Positions 40,768 to 50,831 are shown, counted from the first letter of the stretch. The stretch is 64,000 nt of DNA from Thiobacillus sp. 65-1059 (GCA_001897675.1 MKUE01000099.1:1-64000); one strand, 5' to 3'. Translations and numbers: made by a program. The notes: a model not told the origin generated them from the letters alone.

Positions 40768-41249
40768 GCCGTCGCCAGCACGCGGCCGGCGGCCGGGCCG
40801 GGGGTCTGGTCGAAGACGACTTCCGGGGCGAAGCGCAGCGCCGCCAGATCGCCCGCCGCCGTCAATGCCGTCAGGCCGCGCACCAGTTCGTCGCCGTAGC
40901 CCAGTGCAGCGAGTTCGCCGCCGAATGCGGCCGCGTAGCGCGCATGACAGGCATGGTGCGCCGAGTTCGGCGCCACGCGCGCCGCACAGGGGGCCTTGAG
41001 CTGCAGCGTCGCATGCGTTGCCGGATGGCTGAACACCGCCGCGATGCCGCTGCCGGCGTCCAGCGCGTCCAGCACCTCGCGGCCGCGCCCGGCCGCGAGC
41101 AGCACCGTCAGCGCGCGCCGGTCGCGCGCCACCAGCACGCCCTGCGCCCGGCATACGCAGGGCCAGCCGTCGCGCCCGACCGCACCGACGTTGATCGACA
41201 GCGGGCCCTGCAGGAAGGCGGCCTGTTCGGCGCTGAGCCGGATGCTCAT
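40764..41249 (-). CDS. Pyridoxamine-oxidase-like flavin protein
   Basis: A 161-residue split-barrel protein of the pyridoxamine 5'-phosphate oxidase superfamily: LSAEQAAFLQGPLSINVGAVGRDGWPCVCRAQGVLV, then VFSHPATHATLQLKAPCAARVAP. Individual members use FMN, F420 or haem; the ligand cannot be determined here. It is translated just ahead of the GAF-fused paralog through an ATGA overlap, and begins 4 bases after the argJ stop. The tandem of two split-barrel proteins suggests a shared substrate or complex. Confidence 0.78.
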   Translation of the reverse strand: MSIRLSAEQAAFLQGPLSINVGAVGRDGWPCVCRAQGVLVARDRRALTVLLAAGRGREVLDALDAGSGIAAVFSHPATHATLQLKAPCAARVAPNSAHHACHARYAAAFGGELAALGYGDELVRGLTALTAAGDLAALRFAPEVVFDQTPGPAAGRVLATA

Positions 41250-41253
41250 GGCA

Positions 41254-42480
41254 TCAGGTACGGTATTCCGCGTTGATCTTCACGTAGTCGTACGAAAAAT
41301 CGCAGGTCCATACCGTGGCGTCCGCGTGGCCGCGGTTCAGCACCACGCGCACGGCGATGTCGGCTTCCTTCATCACGGCTGCGCCCTGCGCCTCGGTATA
41401 GCTTGCCGCGCGGCCGCCCCGCTCCGCCACCAGCACGTCGCCCAGGTAAACCTGCAAGGCGTTGACGTCGAGGTCGGTCACGCCGGCATAGCCGATGGCG
41501 GCAAGGATGCGCCCGAGGTTGGGATCGCTGGCGAAAAAGGCGGTCTTGACCAGCGGCGAACGCGCGATGGCGTAGGCGATCTGCTTGCATTCGGCACGGT
41601 CGCGGCCGCCCTCGACCGCCACGGTGATGAACTTGGTCGCCCCCTCGCCGTCGCGCGCCATCGCCTGCGCCAGGCCGATGGCCACCTCGCTCAAGGCGGC
41701 TTTCAGCGCGGCGTAGTCGGCGCTGGCGCTGTCGGCAATTTCGGCATTGCCGGCCTGGCCGGTGGCGATCAGGATGAAGCTGTCGTTGGTCGAGGTGTCG
41801 CCGTCGACGGTGACGCAGTTGAACGACACGTCGGCCACCTCCTTCACCAGCTGCGGCATCAGGCCGGGCGCGATCACAGCGTCGGTCGCCACATAGCCGA
41901 GCATGGTCGCCATGTTGGGATGGATCATGCCGGAGCCCTTGGCGATGCCGGTAACCGTGAGCGTGCTGCCGCCGACCTGTATCTGACGCGAGACGCCCTT
42001 GGCGACGATGTCGGTGGTCATGATCGCGTGCGCGGCCTCGCTCCAGTGGTCCGGAGCGAGGTCGGCCCGGGCGGCGGGCAGCGCGGGCAGGATCCTGTCG
42101 ACCGGCAGCGGCTCCAGGATCACCCCGGTGGAAAACGGCAGCACGTTTTCCGCCGCGCACCCCATCAACTGCGCCACCGCCTCGCAAGTCCGGCGCGCGC
42201 GCGCGAGTCCTTCCTCGCCGGTGCCGGCGTTGGCATTGCCGGTATTGATCAGCAGGGCGCGGATGTCGCCCTGCGCCAGATGCTGTTTGCAGACGGCGAC
42301 CGGCGCGGCGCAGAAGCGGTTTTGCGTGAACACCCCGGCCACCCGGGAGCCGGGCGCAAGCTCGATCAGGGTGATGTCGCGGCGTCCGGGTTTCTTGATG
42401 CCGGCGGACGCAATGCCGAGGCGTACGCCGGCAACCGGCAGCAGGGAGGCGGGGTCGGGGGCGGAGAGGTTGACGGGCAT
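41254..42480 (-). CDS. argJ: Bifunctional glutamate N-acetyltransferase / acetylornithine acetyltransferase ArgJ
   Basis: Arginine biosynthesis enzyme that recycles the acetyl group between acetylornithine and glutamate. The 408-residue precursor is self-cleaved before the catalytic Thr in [20 protein letters not shown]; the N-terminal half has [24 protein letters not shown] and [17 protein letters not shown], the C-terminal half [15 protein letters not shown] and [16 protein letters not shown] and ends [11 protein letters not shown]. Full length; start ATG at 42480. Whether it makes the first acetylglutamate (bifunctional) or only recycles cannot be told from sequence. Confidence 0.96.
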   Translation of the reverse strand: MPVNLSAPDPASLLPVAGVRLGIASAGIKKPGRRDITLIELAPGSRVAGVFTQNRFCAAPVAVCKQHLAQGDIRALLINTGNANAGTGEEGLARARRTCEAVAQLMGCAAENVLPFSTGVILEPLPVDRILPALPAARADLAPDHWSEAAHAIMTTDIVAKGVSRQIQVGGSTLTVTGIAKGSGMIHPNMATMLGYVATDAVIAPGLMPQLVKEVADVSFNCVTVDGDTSTNDSFILIATGQAGNAEIADSASADYAALKAALSEVAIGLAQAMARDGEGATKFITVAVEGGRDRAECKQIAYAIARSPLVKTAFFASDPNLGRILAAIGYAGVTDLDVNALQVYLGDVLVAERGGRAASYTEAQGAAVMKEADIAVRVVLNRGHADATVWTCDFSYDYVKINAEYRT

Positions 42481-42544
42481 GAGGGCTTCGCAAGACGGAA
42501 AGCCGCCATTTTATGCCGCACAGGCGGCAAATGGATGGCGCGGC

Positions 42545-42784
42545 TTACTGCGCGCGCCCCCGCAGCCAGTTCACGACGCGGCGAAATCCGGGCCGCCATG
42601 GCCATACCGGGTCGAGCTCGATCGAACGCGCCAGCGCCGCCAGCGCAATCAGCGCAAATACGGAAAACAGCAGTTGCGAGACGAGTTGGCGCGGCGTGAG
42701 CATGCCGATGGGCTGGTCGAGGAAGCCCGGAACATAGAACAGGCTGGCAAACGCCGCGAAAAGGAAGGCCGGGCCGAGATACAT
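42545..42784 (-). CDS. Small two-helix membrane protein, unknown
   Basis: 79 residues with two hydrophobic stretches (MYLGPAFLFAAFASLFYVPGF and LVSQLLFSVFALIALAALARSI) and a basic C-terminus (RPGFRRVVNWLRGRAQ). A ribosome-binding site is weak. The gene is minus strand, 64 bases upstream of argJ. No family recognised; coding is likely given the well-formed membrane topology, but less certain than its neighbours. Confidence 0.55.
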   Translation of the reverse strand: MYLGPAFLFAAFASLFYVPGFLDQPIGMLTPRQLVSQLLFSVFALIALAALARSIELDPVWPWRPGFRRVVNWLRGRAQ

Positions 42785-42918
42785 GATGTCCGCAGTCTGA
42801 GTCGTTGTGCCAAGGCATCATGCAAACCTTGTGCCTGCCAAGCAAAGGCAAGCAAAAACAACGCGTTGGGATGGCTGGCCCGACCGGCCCGGCCATGAAA
42901 TGTAAATTAATTCGACGG

Positions 42919-43257
42919 CTATTTGTCGAGCGGCGGGGCGGCGAACTTGCGCAGGATTTCGTGCGACAGCGAATAGAACTGCGGCGTGGGGCCGAGGTCT
43001 TCGTAGATCGGGTCGCCGTAGTCGTCTTCGGCGATGATGCGGTTGCCGGGAATGTAGGGCATGGCAACCTCCAGTTCGTCGAGGGCGGCACGGATCAGGT
43101 CGGCCATCAGCTGGGAGTCGCTGCGGCCGGGGTACATGACGTGCAGGGCTTCCACCCGTGCAGCGTCGCGTAACGGCAAATGGACGGCATAGACGCGCAC
43201 GTCCGCGCGCGCATGTCCCTCCTTGCCCCAGCGTTGAATCAATTCGGCGATGCGCAT
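42919..43257 (-). CDS. Conserved hypothetical protein (sometimes labelled type 1 pili tip component)
   Basis: 112 residues, starting [71 protein letters not shown] and ending [29 protein letters not shown]. It is a small soluble helical protein with a ribbon-helix-helix-like middle ([17 protein letters not shown]), of a family widespread in proteobacteria whose pilus label is poorly founded. The ATG at 43257 follows GGGGAAG; the track ORF adds a 27-residue head. Function unknown. Confidence 0.8.
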   Translation of the reverse strand: MRIAELIQRWGKEGHARADVRVYAVHLPLRDAARVEALHVMYPGRSDSQLMADLIRAALDELEVAMPYIPGNRIIAEDDYGDPIYEDLGPTPQFYSLSHEILRKFAAPPLDK

Positions 43258-43319
43258 GAGTCTTCCCCTGCCTGCGATGGTTTTGTTATAGCAAAGCCGC
43301 CTGCAAGACAAGGCCGGGT

Positions 43320-43976
43320 TCAGCCGGTGCGCCGCCACACCAGGGTGCGATTGTTCGCCGGCATGGCGATGTCCCGTTGCAGAACCAGGCCCTGGGCGCG
43401 CGCCAGCGCATCCACAGCCTCGAAGTCGCGCACCCCGCTAGCCGGGTCGCGCGCTTTCAGCCAGGCGTCGAAGCGGGCATTGCTCTCCGCGGTATAGGCG
43501 CCGTTGTAGTTGAACGGGCCGTACACCGCCAGTACGCCGCCCGGTTCGAGCACCCGCGAGGGGTACGCCGACGGGGGCCCCGCTGCTGCGCAGCGACCCT
43601 TCCGCAGCACCTCGCCGACGCCCTCGAAAAACCGCTCGACCTCGGGCCAGCCCATGATGTGCAGCGTGTTGGCCGAGAACACCGCATCGTAGCGGCCGTT
43701 GCGCCAGGCGGTCTGGCTGACGTCGAGCGCGATCGGCGGCAGCACGTTGGGCAGCGCCGCCTCGTCGAGCCATTGCCGGATGCCGGGATGCTGCTGCGGC
43801 ACATCGGCGGTCTGCCAGACGAGATGCGGCAGTTCGGCGCCGAAATACACTGCGTGCTGGCCGGTGCCGCTGCCGATTTCCAGCACGCGGCGGCGGTCGG
43901 CAAATACCTCGCGCAGCACCGCCAGGATCGGGTCGCGGTTCTGCACGCAGGACTCGGCAAAGGGCTTGTCGGACAT
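43320..43976 (-). CDS. DUF938 class I SAM-dependent methyltransferase with in-frame insertion
   Basis: Rossmann methyltransferase of the DUF938 type: [38 protein letters not shown] (SAM-binding), DVSQTAWRN and [22 protein letters not shown], and the conserved [31 protein letters not shown]. Between GVGEVLRK and RVLEPGGVL lie about 15 residues ([14 protein letters not shown]) that most homologs, to my recollection, do not have; the DNA there is one copy of the 44-base repeat described separately. The gene starts 2 bases after the addA stop. Substrate unknown. 218 residues. Confidence 0.85.
   Translation of the reverse strand: MSDKPFAESCVQNRDPILAVLREVFADRRRVLEIGSGTGQHAVYFGAELPHLVWQTADVPQQHPGIRQWLDEAALPNVLPPIALDVSQTAWRNGRYDAVFSANTLHIMGWPEVERFFEGVGEVLRKGRCAAAGPPSAYPSRVLEPGGVLAVYGPFNYNGAYTAESNARFDAWLKARDPASGVRDFEAVDALARAQGLVLQRDIAMPANNRTLVWRRTG
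43565..43608. repeat. 44-base dispersed element, copy 1 (inside DUF938 gene)
   Basis: Runs from ACGCCGACGGGGGCCCC to CCCTTCCGCAGC on the plus strand and matches 53973-54016 at 39 of 44 positions without gaps. Contains the palindrome GCTGCGCAGC. Inserted in frame in the coding sequence, read antisense relative to copy 2's host gene. Confidence 0.7.
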
Positions 43977-43978
43977 TC

Positions 43979-46900
43979 TCAGGTCTCCACTTGAATCAGC
44001 CGGCCGTCGGCCAGCAGCACTGCGGCATGCACCGGCTTGCCCGGATACAGCCCCGCCAGCAGGGTGCGGTAGCCCGCCAGCTGGGGCCGATGGCGTTCGG
44101 CCAGCTGCGCGTCGGACAGCATGCGGCTGTCGTCGCCGGTTTTGTAGTCGATCAGCCATACCGCATCGTCGAATTCCACCACGCGGTCGAGCCGCTGCAT
44201 CCGGCCGTCGGCATCCAGCAGCGCCAGCTCGCTGTGCGCGCGCAGGTACAGCGCGGGATCGAAGAAGCGCGCCAGGTGCGGCTGCGCCAGCAGGGCGCGG
44301 GCATCCGCCTCGATCCTGGCGAGCCCGGCCGCCACCCCCAGCTGCATCGCCAGCGCGGGCAGGTCGCGCGGCGTTCCCGGCGGCGCATGGTGTTCGAGGC
44401 AGGCATGGAACAGTTCGCCGCTGGCCGCCGCCGGGCTGGCGGGCGCAGGGGCAAGCCGCTGCCCCACGGCGGGGGCAGCGATGCGCGGCGCCAGCGCTGT
44501 CATGCACGGCGCGTCGGCGCTGGCGGCCGGCGGCAGGTCGGCCGGCAGCGCCAGGCCCTGCCAGGCCGCCTCGACCCGCTGCAGCCAGGCGCTCTTGTCG
44601 GCGGCGCCGCTGACGATCAGTCCCTGCTCGGCGCGGGTGAGCGCCACATACAGCAGGTTGTCGGACTCGCGCTGCGTCAGCGCGGCCTCCTCGGCAAACC
44701 AGCGTTCCCGCCAGGCGCCCCGCTCGTCCTGTTTGCCGAACAGCGAAAAATGCTCGGGCCGCGCGGCTTCGGGCGGCCACGGCGCCAGCACGCCATGGCT
44801 GTCGCCGCGCGCATGGTCGCTGCCGCCGAGCAGCCAGACGATCGGCGCCTCTAGTCCCTTGGCGCCGTGGATGGTCAGCAGCCGCACGGCGTTTTCGCCG
44901 TCGGCCGCCAGCCCTTCGCCGGGCGCGGCGTCGGCGTCGTCGACGAGCGAGGCCAGTTCGCGGATGAAGCCGGCCAGCGTCGGGTAGCGGCCGGCGTCCT
45001 GCGTCAAGGCCAGCCGCATGAAGGCGCGCAGGTTGGCGGCAACCTGCGGACGCTGGGCGGGCGGCACGGCGGCGGCGTAGCGCGCCTCGACGTCGCCTTC
45101 GAAATAAATGCGGTCGAGCAGGTCGTGCACCGGCAGCGTGCCGACGCGGGCGCGCCAGCGGAGCAGAAGCTGTGCGGCGCGCGCGAGCGCCGGCGGGCTG
45201 TCCGGCGACCCGCCCAGCGCAGTCAGGCGTTCCCAGCCGCACGGCCCGGCAGGGCCGAACACCCTCGGCAAGTCGGCGTCGCTGCAGCCGAAGATCGGGC
45301 TTTTCAGGGCATGCGCCAGCTTCAGATCGGCGTGCGGCAACAGCAGGGTTTCGAGCAGCGCGATCACGTCCTGCGCTTCCAGCGCATGCAGCAGGCCGCC
45401 GCGCCGCGAGGTGATGAAGGGGATGCCTGCCGCTTCCAGCGCGCGCTCGTACAGGTGCAGGTGGGTGCGCTTGCGCACCAGCGCCATCACGTCGCCGGGG
45501 CGCGCCGGGCGGCTGTTTCCAGCCGGCCCGTCGGCCACGCCCCAGCGTCCCAGCATCTCGTCGCGCAACACGCGGGCAAAGGCCTGCGCCTCGACGTGCA
45601 CCGCGCGGTCGTCGGCCTCCGGTTGCGGCGTGGTGAGCGGATTGCGCAATCCGGCCGTGGCAGCGGCCGCGCTTCTTTCCACGCCGACCGGCAGGCAGCG
45701 CAGCGCGCCGGGGCGGGCTGCATTGGCCGGGGCATGGCTGTGCGCGGCAAAGCCGGCCACCCCGGCGAACACCGGATTGATCGCCTGCACCACCGCAGGC
45801 GACAGCCGCCGCGTCATGGTGGCGCTGAAATGCGGCGCGCCGAAGTGCGTGCGCAGAAAATCTGCCGCTGCGTCGAACACCCGCGCTTCGCCGCGCCGGA
45901 AGCGGTAAATCGCCTGCTTCGGGTCGCCCACCATGAACACGGTCATTGCGCTGTCCGCCGCGCGCGCCTCGCTCAGCCAGGTGGAGAGCGCCTGCCATTG
46001 CAGCGGATTGGTGTCCTGGAATTCGTCGAGCAGCAGGTGCCGGTAGCGCGCATCCAGCTTCAGCGCCAGGGCCGGCGCGTGCTCCTCGCTGGCGAGCAGG
46101 CGGCAGGCCAGCCATTCGGCATCGGCGAAATCGATCGCCCCCTGCTGCGCCTTGGCGTCCTGATAGCCTTGCAGCAGCGCGTGGCCGAGCAACAGGCCGT
46201 GGCGGTTGAGGTTCCAGATGCGGATGTCGGTCTGGATCGCGGTGATGGTTTCGAGCGCGGTTTCCAGCGCGTCGAGGTCGCGCAGGTAGGCGTCGAGCTC
46301 GGCGCCGAGCGCCTTTTCCAGTTCGCGGGTGGCCTGCTTCTTGCGGCGCGCGCCGGCGGTCATCAGGCGCGTCATGAGGCAGGCATGGGCGCTTTCCGCA
46401 TCCAGTGTCGGGCTTCTCAGGATGTCCACCGCGCGCTCGCGCTCGGTTTTTGAGCCTTTTTCCAGCGCATGGCCCACCCGCTTCACCCGCGCCAGCATGA
46501 GCTCGTCGGCCCAGAAGGCCGCCACCGGATCGCTGGCCAGATCGGGATGCAGGCCGGGCCGCAATTGTTCCAGCGCATACGCTACCGGGTCGGGCTGGCC
46601 GTCGGTATAGGCCCACCATTCCGCCCGCGCCTGCAAAAAATGCGCAAGCAGGGCGTGCAGGCTGTGCTCGCCGATGTCGGCGAGCAAGGCGAGCAGCGCG
46701 GTGCCTTCCGCCGATTCCGGCGCCACCGCCCATTTCGTCAGCAGCTGGTCGCGCACCTCGTCCTGCAGCTGTCTTTCGCGCTCCAGCAGCGGCGCGCCCC
46801 ATGGCAGCCCCGCCTCCAGCGGCGCACGCTTCAGCAGATCGAGAAACCAGCCGTGGAAGGTCGTCACCGTCGGCCCAGGCTGCGCGGCCAGCACCGTTTC

Positions 46901-47215
46901 CAGCAGCGCGCGCGCGCGCGGCAGCAGCGCCTCGATCTCGTGTTCCGGCACCGCGCGCTCGCGCAGGAATGCGCGCACCGTCGCGTCATCCTCCAGCGCC
47001 AACACCCGCAGCCAGGCGTGCAGGCGGTCGGTCATTTCCTGCGCCGCCTTGCGCGTGAAGGTGATCGCCAGCAGTTCCGAGGGTTCGGCCCCGGCCAGCA
47101 GCAGGCGGATCATGCGCGACACCAAGAGCCAGGTCTTGCCGCTGCCGGCGCAGGCCTCCACCACCGCGGAATGGCCGGGCGCGAGCGCCACGCTTGTCTC
47201 CAGCGGCTCACTCAT
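43979..47215 (-). CDS. addA: AddA-like helicase-nuclease (UvrD/PcrA family)
   Basis: Helicase-nuclease subunit of the AddAB complex that processes double-strand breaks for RecA. SF1 helicase motifs: ACAGSGKTWLLVSR (I), ITFTRKAAQEM (Ia), LLLDEFQDTNPLQW (II), MVGDPKQAIYRFRRGEAR (III), IHGAKGLEAPIVWLLG (V), and YVALTRAEQGL (VI). The C-terminus carries the PD-(D/E)XK nuclease with VWLIDYKTGDDSRM. Two UvrD-like halves fill 1078 residues. The start at 47215 (MSEPLETSV) overlaps the addB stop by 8 bases, so both subunits are coexpressed. The track ORF has an artefactual head. Confidence 0.92.
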   Translation of the reverse strand: MSEPLETSVALAPGHSAVVEACAGSGKTWLLVSRMIRLLLAGAEPSELLAITFTRKAAQEMTDRLHAWLRVLALEDDATVRAFLRERAVPEHEIEALLPRARALLETVLAAQPGPTVTTFHGWFLDLLKRAPLEAGLPWGAPLLERERQLQDEVRDQLLTKWAVAPESAEGTALLALLADIGEHSLHALLAHFLQARAEWWAYTDGQPDPVAYALEQLRPGLHPDLASDPVAAFWADELMLARVKRVGHALEKGSKTERERAVDILRSPTLDAESAHACLMTRLMTAGARRKKQATRELEKALGAELDAYLRDLDALETALETITAIQTDIRIWNLNRHGLLLGHALLQGYQDAKAQQGAIDFADAEWLACRLLASEEHAPALALKLDARYRHLLLDEFQDTNPLQWQALSTWLSEARAADSAMTVFMVGDPKQAIYRFRRGEARVFDAAADFLRTHFGAPHFSATMTRRLSPAVVQAINPVFAGVAGFAAHSHAPANAARPGALRCLPVGVERSAAAATAGLRNPLTTPQPEADDRAVHVEAQAFARVLRDEMLGRWGVADGPAGNSRPARPGDVMALVRKRTHLHLYERALEAAGIPFITSRRGGLLHALEAQDVIALLETLLLPHADLKLAHALKSPIFGCSDADLPRVFGPAGPCGWERLTALGGSPDSPPALARAAQLLLRWRARVGTLPVHDLLDRIYFEGDVEARYAAAVPPAQRPQVAANLRAFMRLALTQDAGRYPTLAGFIRELASLVDDADAAPGEGLAADGENAVRLLTIHGAKGLEAPIVWLLGGSDHARGDSHGVLAPWPPEAARPEHFSLFGKQDERGAWRERWFAEEAALTQRESDNLLYVALTRAEQGLIVSGAADKSAWLQRVEAAWQGLALPADLPPAASADAPCMTALAPRIAAPAVGQRLAPAPASPAAASGELFHACLEHHAPPGTPRDLPALAMQLGVAAGLARIEADARALLAQPHLARFFDPALYLRAHSELALLDADGRMQRLDRVVEFDDAVWLIDYKTGDDSRMLSDAQLAERHRPQLAGYRTLLAGLYPGKPVHAAVLLADGRLIQVET

Positions 47216-49847
47216 GCCACATCCCCTTGCGGCACAGCCCGCGCGCCTCGCAGAACTGGCAGACGGCGTCGATCCCCGATGCGGGCAGCGCTGCGCCGGC
47301 GGCAATCGCTTCGAGCAGCTCTGGCAGGCGGCGGCCGATGGCGTCGACGTCGGTTTCGCCGTCGAGTTCGAGCAGCGCGACCGGAGTTTCATTGATCGGC
47401 AGGTAGGCGGCGGCGGCCTCCGCGAGCCAGGCGTAGAACGGCAGCTGGACCGCTTCGGCGGGGTCCTTGAGTTTCTTCTTGAGAGCTTGCGCGGCGCCGG
47501 TCTTGTAGTCGATGACGGTACGGGCGTCGCCCTTCTGATCCACGCGGTCGACGCGGCCGTGCAGGGTGATTTCGCCGAGACCGGCGACGTCGAACGGCAT
47601 GCTGAATTCGGCTTCGCCAGCCTGGTACTGCCAGCCTTGCGCAACCCACTCCAGCCAGGCGTCGATGTAGGCGGGCTGGATTTTTTCCCAGCGGTTGCGC
47701 CAGGCGGTGGCGGTCCAGGCGGGCAGCGCGGCGAATTCGGCGGCGGAGATTTCCTGCAGGCGGGCCAGCGCGGCGGTGCGTCCGGGCGGCGGGGCGCCGT
47801 CGTGAAAGGCCTTGAGGATGCGGTGCAGCGCGTTGCCGTAATCGCTCTTGTCGAGCGCGTCGTCGGCTTCGTCCAGTTCGCGGATGCCGAGCACGCTCTT
47901 CACGAAAAACCGGTACGGGCAATCGAGCAGGGTCTGGTAGGCGGTGGGCGAATAGTGGCGCGGCAATTGCATCGCCGACACCGCCGGCGCCGGCTGTCCG
48001 CTGGCGCCGGGCAACGGGCTGGGCCGGGCGGGCGGCGCGCCGCTGGCCTGTTCGGGCAGGGCGGCGCCCCACGCGGCCAGATGCAGGGCCTGCAGCCGCA
48101 AGACCAGCTGCGAGGCGGGGTTGGGCTCGTCGTCGTTCCATGCCTGCCAGCTCAACAGCGCAGGCCCCTGGGCCAATAGCGGGATCAGGTCGGCGGTGGC
48201 GGCTTCGGCCTCGATGGCGGCAGTGGACAGGCCGAGTTGCGCGCGCGTGGCCTGGCTGAACAGGCCGGGTGCGGGGCGCGCGGGCAGGCGACGGGCGTCG
48301 GCGCCGATCACCGCGACCGCGTCGAACAGGCGCCCGCGTGCGGCGGGCAGCGAGGTCAGCACGATGGGACTGGCGATGCGGACATCGATGAAGCTGGCCG
48401 ACTCCAGCGCCAGATTGAGCCAGCGCCGCCATTCGCCGAAGCCGTATTTTTCGCCGTCGTCGGCCAGCTCGCGGCGCAGGGTTTCGAGCGTGGCGAGCAG
48501 GCTGGCGCCGGCGGCGTCGGCATCCAGCGGGCCGCAGGCGCCAAGCCGGGCAAGGCTGTCGGCCAGCCTTGCGAGCCAGCTCGCGAGCGGCGCACGGCTT
48601 TGGGCAAAGCCTTGCCGGGCGTTGAACAATGCGGCAAGCCAGGGCGGCAGCGCGCCGAATTGCGCATGCGCCAGCCGCTGGATATCGGCCATGCCTTGCG
48701 CCACCCCCTGCCGCCGCAGCGCGAGTTCGAGCTGCAGCACCTGGTCCTGCCGCGCCGCGAACTCGCCCAGCAGGAAGGGCGACTTCAGCAGATCGAGCAA
48801 TTCGATATGCGGGAAGTCGTGCGCCACGCATTCCAGCCAGCGATCGATCACGGCGGCGGCGGCGGTGGTCGACAGCGCCCAGCCGGTTTCGTCGGCCACC
48901 AGCACGTCGGTGCGTTCGAGCAGCGCGCGCACCCGGCGCGCGGTTTCGCGGTCGAGCGCGATCAGTGCGATAGCGCGCTTGCCGGCGTGCAATTGGGCGG
49001 CCACCCAGGCGGCGACGGCGCGCGCCTCGGCTTCCAGGTGCGGGGCGGGACACAGCGTCAGGCGCGGGTGCACGGGAGAACGGGGATGAAGGGCCGCCAG
49101 CATGGCAGCGCGTTCGCGCAGCGGCGGCGCGGCTTTCTGCCAGGCCTGGTGCAGCGTGAACGCCACGCCGTCGGCGGCGTCGGCGGCAGGCTCGAACAGC
49201 GTGACGGGCGCATGTTCGGCACAGCGACCGAGAAATTGCCGTTCGATGGCGGTCAGCGTTCCCAGCGCGTAGCCGTAAACGGGCTGCGGCGCAGACCGGC
49301 ATTGCTCAAGCAGCTGGTCGAGCGCGCGCGCATAGTGCGCCTGCGGGTCGCTGCCATCGCTGTTGAGCGTCTGCCATACCGCCTCGATCAGCGCGGTTTC
49401 GCGGTCGAGCGTATCGGCATGCAGCGCGCGGATGCGCGATCCGATGGCGGCGCCCAGGCGGGCGGCGGAAAGTTCGTCGGCCAGCTGCAGCAACTCGTTG
49501 GCGAGCGCCCATCGGTCGACCGTGCCCAGCCAGTCGATGTTGCGCAGCACGCCGTGCAGCCGCGCCAGCCGCCGCGCATGCGGCTCGGCGCGGCCGTCGG
49601 CCATGCGTGTGTCCTGCAGGGCGCTTTCGGCCCAGGCTTTCAGCGGAGTGATGCGCGGCGGGATCAGGGCGGGCAGGCCGGCAGCCTGCGCCAGCGCGCG
49701 GGCGAAATCCTGTCCGGCGCGGTGGTTGGGGACGAGCAGCGTCAGTCCGGAGAGATCGGGCAGGCGATCGGAGTAACGGTCGAGCAGGGTGCGGGCGGCG
49801 GCGTGCGCCAGGGGCGCGCCGCCCAGGAGAATCGTTGCGATTCCCAC
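47208..49847 (-). CDS. addB: AddB-like inactivated-helicase / Fe-S nuclease subunit
   Basis: Second AddAB subunit, 879 residues from a GTG at 49847. The N-terminal helicase-like region (VPNHRAGQDFARALAQAAGLPALIPPRITPLKAWA) lacks intact ATPase motifs, as in AddB. The C-terminal nuclease has PTAYQTLLDCPYRFFVKSVLGIREL, the DYKTG motif, and a C-terminal Cys cluster CQFCEARGLC that with the DCPYRF Cys forms the 4Fe-4S site of AddB-type nucleases. Pairs with addA. recB/C/D were not seen here. Confidence 0.9.
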   Translation of the reverse strand: MGIATILLGGAPLAHAAARTLLDRYSDRLPDLSGLTLLVPNHRAGQDFARALAQAAGLPALIPPRITPLKAWAESALQDTRMADGRAEPHARRLARLHGVLRNIDWLGTVDRWALANELLQLADELSAARLGAAIGSRIRALHADTLDRETALIEAVWQTLNSDGSDPQAHYARALDQLLEQCRSAPQPVYGYALGTLTAIERQFLGRCAEHAPVTLFEPAADAADGVAFTLHQAWQKAAPPLRERAAMLAALHPRSPVHPRLTLCPAPHLEAEARAVAAWVAAQLHAGKRAIALIALDRETARRVRALLERTDVLVADETGWALSTTAAAAVIDRWLECVAHDFPHIELLDLLKSPFLLGEFAARQDQVLQLELALRRQGVAQGMADIQRLAHAQFGALPPWLAALFNARQGFAQSRAPLASWLARLADSLARLGACGPLDADAAGASLLATLETLRRELADDGEKYGFGEWRRWLNLALESASFIDVRIASPIVLTSLPAARGRLFDAVAVIGADARRLPARPAPGLFSQATRAQLGLSTAAIEAEAATADLIPLLAQGPALLSWQAWNDDEPNPASQLVLRLQALHLAAWGAALPEQASGAPPARPSPLPGASGQPAPAVSAMQLPRHYSPTAYQTLLDCPYRFFVKSVLGIRELDEADDALDKSDYGNALHRILKAFHDGAPPPGRTAALARLQEISAAEFAALPAWTATAWRNRWEKIQPAYIDAWLEWVAQGWQYQAGEAEFSMPFDVAGLGEITLHGRVDRVDQKGDARTVIDYKTGAAQALKKKLKDPAEAVQLPFYAWLAEAAAAYLPINETPVALLELDGETDVDAIGRRLPELLEAIAAGAALPASGIDAVCQFCEARGLCRKGMWHE

Positions 49848-49914
49848 CGGGGCTAATCTAAAAACGGCGGCTGGGCGCGCCCGCCCGGCGGGCGGTCAAC
49901 TGCAGTTGACCGGC

Positions 49915-50238
49915 TCAACGTTCCAGGTACTGGCGCTTGTCCTTGACGCCGGCCCATTCGTCGGCATCGGGCAGCGGGTCCTTGCGTTCGACGATGACTT
50001 TCCACTCCTTGGCAAGCTCGGCATTGAGCGCGATGTAGGCGCGCTGGTCATCCGGCACGTCGTCTTCGGCATAGATGGCCTCGACCGGGCATTCGGCCAC
50101 GCACAGGGTGCAGTCGATGCATTCCTCGGGGTCGATGACGAGGAAATTGGGGCCTTCATGGAAGCAGTCCACCGGACAGACATCGACACAATCGGTGTAT
50201 TTGCACTTCACGCAGGCGTCGGTTACAACGTAGGTCAT
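49915..50238 (-). CDS. fdxA: Seven-iron ferredoxin FdxA
   Basis: Small electron carrier with one 3Fe-4S and one 4Fe-4S cluster. 107 residues; cysteine patterns are [23 protein letters not shown] and [20 protein letters not shown], the classical FdxA arrangement, then the C-terminal helix [27 protein letters not shown]. Single gene, divergent from trxA across about 160 bases. Its electron partners are not evident from context. Confidence 0.96.
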   Translation of the reverse strand: MTYVVTDACVKCKYTDCVDVCPVDCFHEGPNFLVIDPEECIDCTLCVAECPVEAIYAEDDVPDDQRAYIALNAELAKEWKVIVERKDPLPDADEWAGVKDKRQYLER

Positions 50239-50398
50239 TCGTATTTACCCTGATGATTTGAGGAATGCCCGGATGCTTGCAGGCGGCAGTTTTGATGTAG
50301 CATATCGTCACAAAACCGATTTTTCCAGCATTGCCACCTTCCCAAACCGTCCAGGCCGCGTCCGGCCAACCGCATACTTCAAAATAGGAGCCTCACCG

Positions 50399-50725
50399 AT
50401 GAGCGAGCATGTTCATTACATATCCGACGATTCCTTCGAACAGGAAGTCCTGCAGGCGGGTGTGCCCGTGCTGGTGGATTACTGGGCGGACTGGTGCGGC
50501 CCCTGCAAGATGATCTCGCCGATCCTCGACGAAGTCGCCAAGGAATACGCCGGCAAGCTCAAGGTGTGCAAGCTCAATATCGACGAGAACCAGGCCACCC
50601 CGCCCAAGTTCGGCATCCGTGGCATCCCCACCCTGATGATCTTCAAGAACGGCAATGTCGAGGCGACCAAGGTCGGCGCCCTGTCCAAGTCGCAACTCAC
50701 CGCTTTCGTCGACAGCAACATCTAA
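50399..50725 (+). CDS. trxA: Thioredoxin
   Basis: 108-residue cytoplasmic disulfide reductase: [45 protein letters not shown] with active site WCGPC, cis-Pro motif [14 protein letters not shown], and C-terminal [10 protein letters not shown]. Full length. The ATG at 50399 (MSEHVHYIS) has a GGAG leader; the track ORF begins further upstream with no homology. It is about 105 bases upstream of rho, the usual trxA-rho pair. Confidence 0.97.
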   Translation: MSEHVHYISDDSFEQEVLQAGVPVLVDYWADWCGPCKMISPILDEVAKEYAGKLKVCKLNIDENQATPPKFGIRGIPTLMIFKNGNVEATKVGALSKSQLTAFVDSNI

Positions 50726-50831
50726 AACCCTACCGGACGGCGCACCCGCGCGCCGCCTTCCCGCAGTGCCGTCCGGCTTCTCTCCCCCTTCACGTCCGGC
50801 TCTTTCAAGCGAGCCCACTCAGGCCCTTTCC

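Noticed and set aside
43565-43608. Consideration that the 44-base repeat is a shared protein motif rather than a DNA element
   Set aside because: The two copies are read on opposite strands relative to their host genes, so protein similarity cannot explain the match.
43320-46802. A 1160-residue single ORF covering part of addA and the DUF938 gene
   Set aside because: The upper part is addA read in the wrong frame; only the last ~218 residues are real and belong to the DUF938 methyltransferase.
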